Assembly (NCBI GenBank): GCA_002844335.1
Contig: CP019154.1
Location: forward strand, 2,294,001-2,358,000
Origin: Haloarcula taiwanensis
Lineage (GTDB): Archaea; Halobacteriota; Halobacteria; Halobacteriales; Haloarculaceae
Length of the DNA stretch: 64,000 nt
Reading direction: 5' to 3'
The translations under genes were made by a program, and so were the position numbers. The notes beneath the pieces were generated by a model, which was given only the letters and a program-made list of their open reading frames with translations, did not search any database and had not been told where the DNA came from. The number at the start of each line of letters is the position of its first letter. Positions within the stretch are counted from its first letter, which is position 1. Of this stretch, positions 62,046 to 64,000 are shown in pieces.

Positions 62046-63934
62046 ATCAGACCAGCCCCCGCGAAGACAACGTATGCGACGAGAACCAGCCCCGAGGAGT
62101 GCAACAGCGCTTCGTAGGCGCCGCGGCTCGCCGTGCCGGCGAACCAACCACAGGCCAGCATCGTCGCCTGCGTGACGACGTAGAACCGGTGTTGCTCCCG
62201 GACGGGTTTGATCGCGCTCGGGTCGAAGGCGATGTTCGCACCGCCAGAGACCGACGACAGTTGTGCGAAGCTATCGAGGACGTAGACGTTGACAGCGACG
62301 GTAATGCCGATGACGAGCAGCGCCGTCGTCCAACCGACCGCAACGTAGACAAGCAGGGCTGATCGGATGGATTTCCGCAGATGGTAGAGTTGACCGATCT
62401 CTGTCTGGAGCGTCTCGAACACGTCCTCCGCATCGCTCCCCGTATCCAGCGCGCCGACCACAAGCCCGATGGTCTGTTCGGCCATCGGCGTACCGACGCG
62501 ATCGACGAAGTGGTCCAGCGCCGCGGCCCGGCGGTCGGCCGCGGCGTCGCCGGGGCTATCACCCAGCGACAGTGTGAACGCGAGCGACTGGACATCGCTG
62601 GCGAGCGCGCCGAGTTCCACGTCGTCGGCGACACGTCGGACCGCCTCTGGGAACGGGCGGCCCAGCGCGACGTGGCCGGCGACGGCGTGAACAAAGTCCT
62701 GTATCTCCCGGTCCTTCGCGTCGTCCGCTCTGGCCCGACGGGCCGTTACCAAACCGACGGGGACGCCGACGGTGGTATACGAAAGGAGCGCGACGTTGAC
62801 CGGACGGTAGCCCAGTGACCAGAGACCCGCGGCGACGACCACGCCCAACGGCACGCAGGCGAGGAGTGCACTTGCTGGGTTCGAGGGAATCGTCATGAGG
62901 ATTGCGACAGGGCCATCCGGCAGGCCATAGCTCGGAGCGGCCGTGTTCCGCGGACGGAGCGTCGTAACGACAAACGCCGCCAGCAACCCGGCAGCCATCA
63001 CGAACGCCGCGCTCCCGTAGACGACGATCGCGCGAACGGTCGTTTCGCCCAGCGGCGTCGCAACAGGCTCGGAGAGGCCGGGCGCGAGAATACCCATCAC
63101 AGTGACGATGAGCACCACGAGCGCAGGCAACACCAGCAACACTACGAACAGTTCCGCGAGCAGTTCGAGATAACCAGTCGCCCGCTCGTGTTGTCGACTC
63201 TGCTCGTGCGAGAGCAAGCGCCCCTCCATCTCCAGATATCCCTCCAGCGCCTCGGCGCTCTGATTCGCATGTTCGCGGAATTTGAGCAGAAACGGGGCCA
63301 GCAGGTCTCGCGAAGGTGTCTCGCTGGCGACCCGCTCAATACCAGTGTCGAGACTCCCGGTGAGGATGCCTTGGTTAAGCGCACGTCGGAAGGCGACCGC
63401 TGTCTCGCCGTAGGCGTCCTGTTCGGCAACGGCGCGGAGCATCTCTCGCCGGTCGTGGGTTCCGGACGCGAGGACTCTGAGGTATCGGACGGCGCCGGGG
63501 AGCGTGGCTGCGATGTCCGCACGCCGCGCGTTTGCGACCCACGAGAGATACCGGTTGCCGGCGACGAACACGCCCCGTTTGAGCGTGAGGCCAGCGACCG
63601 CTCCGAGGATAGTGGCCACGAGAAGCCGAGGGACTTCTGGTAGCGCCAGCCGGTTGATGACCGGGAGGCTCTGCTGGAGCACCGCGACGAACGAATCGAA
63701 AGTCCCCGGCGGCACGAGCATCGCTACCGTGGCGGTGCCGATAACGCCCACAACGAGTGCCAGCCACGAGAGTCCGTACACCCTGGCAACGTAGACGCCG
63801 AAGCCAGCACTTGGATAGGCGGCCCGGTAGCGGTCACGCGTGCTTGCGTGGCTGTCATCCTCGGCGTGGTGGGCGAACAGGGCGTACAGACCCCGGTCGA
63901 GCAAACCGAGTGTCTCGCCGCCCTCAGTCGTCAC
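62042..63934 (-). CDS. pilC: Type IV pilus platform protein (PilC/TadC/ArlJ-like)
   Basis: A 630-residue integral membrane protein of the type II secretion F family. It contains two related cytoplasmic GspF-type domains (about 160-290 and 445-570) separated and followed by hydrophobic helices, an arrangement also seen in archaellar ArlJ and in haloarchaeal pilus platforms. Its partner ATPase gene ends at its start: the initiation codon is GTG 63934, 11 bases inside the pilB-like gene. Together they would extrude the pilin-like proteins encoded downstream. Confidence 0.85.
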   Translation of the reverse strand: MTTEGGETLGLLDRGLYALFAHHAEDDSHASTRDRYRAAYPSAGFGVYVARVYGLSWLALVVGVIGTATVAMLVPPGTFDSFVAVLQQSLPVINRLALPEVPRLLVATILGAVAGLTLKRGVFVAGNRYLSWVANARRADIAATLPGAVRYLRVLASGTHDRREMLRAVAEQDAYGETAVAFRRALNQGILTGSLDTGIERVASETPSRDLLAPFLLKFREHANQSAEALEGYLEMEGRLLSHEQSRQHERATGYLELLAELFVVLLVLPALVVLIVTVMGILAPGLSEPVATPLGETTVRAIVVYGSAAFVMAAGLLAAFVVTTLRPRNTAAPSYGLPDGPVAILMTIPSNPASALLACVPLGVVVAAGLWSLGYRPVNVALLSYTTVGVPVGLVTARRARADDAKDREIQDFVHAVAGHVALGRPFPEAVRRVADDVELGALASDVQSLAFTLSLGDSPGDAAADRRAAALDHFVDRVGTPMAEQTIGLVVGALDTGSDAEDVFETLQTEIGQLYHLRKSIRSALLVYVAVGWTTALLVIGITVAVNVYVLDSFAQLSSVSGGANIAFDPSAIKPVREQHRFYVVTQATMLACGWFAGTASRGAYEALLHSSGLVLVAYVVFAGAGLI

Positions 63935-64000
63935 CCGTACCGACCTCCAGGTGCGGATTGTTTGGGGTACCAGTCTGTCGCCGCAGTCGCTCGACGGTCG
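63924..64000 (-). CDS. pilB: C-terminal end of a pilus assembly ATPase (PilB-like)
   Basis: The last 24 residues of a leftward gene cut off by the right edge (ending TPNNPHLEVGTGDD). The ORF stop lies inside the start of pilC. No motif of the ATPase itself is visible, so the assignment rests on its position directly before and overlapping pilC, where PilB is expected, and is an inference. Confidence 0.5.
   Translation of the reverse strand, partial: TVERLRRQTGTPNNPHLEVGTGDD

Noticed and set aside
1..64000. Insertion sequences, CRISPR arrays, tRNA or rRNA genes
   Set aside because: I saw no transposase motif, direct-repeat array, or complete RNA gene in either strand.

Overview
The window looks like a chromosomal segment of a haloarchaeon, most likely Haloarcula or a close relative. 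It has high G+C, strongly acidic proteins, Tat (twin-arginine) lipoproteins, archaeal TATA boxes placed about 25-30 bases before leaderless starts, archaeal-only enzymes (AroA', CobY, NadM, LonB, aIF5A) and haloarchaeal-only families (Htr transducers, Bat-type HTH, halocyanin-like cupredoxin). No rRNA, tRNA, CRISPR array or insertion sequence was recognised. Genus assignment is an inference from gene content.

Left part (1-9138): the aromatic pathway is represented by an edge-truncated aroB' and a tight leftward trpC-trpB-trpA-aroA' operon with a TRP-box-like inverted repeat at its promoter. A MinD/ParA ATPase with a long acidic tail lies between aroB' and this operon. A GNAT, a YchF/OBG GTPase and a chemotaxis transducer without ectodomain follow.

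Middle left (9186-25541): a thioredoxin-fold Tat lipoprotein is translationally coupled to a membrane protein with a CxxC motif. A CosB/CosT-like binding protein and transducer pair follows, then a Bat-type HTH regulator, an oleate hydratase family protein, a CorC-type CBS protein and an Eis-like acetyltransferase. Next come a divergent Brp-like/CrtI carotenoid pair, a purine phosphoribosyltransferase-like protein, DsbB and an aldo/keto reductase.

Centre (25542-35508): this is the least conventional part. It has an inverted-repeat element, endonuclease III, a hairpin-rich gene-poor stretch, and two DtxR-type iron boxes (TTAGG-N4-CCTAA) in identical position relative to two leftward ATGs. One ATG starts an 821-residue lipoprotein made of helical H-x-x-x-E repeats plus a C-terminal blue-copper domain; the other starts only a 42-codon ORF. 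Then come SAM hydroxide adenosyltransferase-nadM, lonB with a CPBP protease, an MGMT-like protein lacking its cysteine, and a secreted phosphodiesterase.

Middle right (35620-43357): deoxyhypusine synthase, AzlCD, a SprT-like/Nif3 pair, a zinc-finger protein, a hydrolase, an amidohydrolase, and the agmatinase-aIF5A operon. Deoxyhypusine synthase, agmatinase and aIF5A together make the hypusine pathway.

Right part (43552-64000): a cobalamin salvage and late-assembly cluster (HAD, cbiB, cobS, cobY, cobD, cbiZ, cobA, cbiP) interrupted by a multi-PAS histidine kinase; a MinD-like ATPase with a coupled acidic partner; two HTH regulators; a photolyase; a small lipoprotein; and a leftward type IV pilus-like operon (pilB end, pilC and five pilin-like or anchored proteins) in which every gene overlaps the next.
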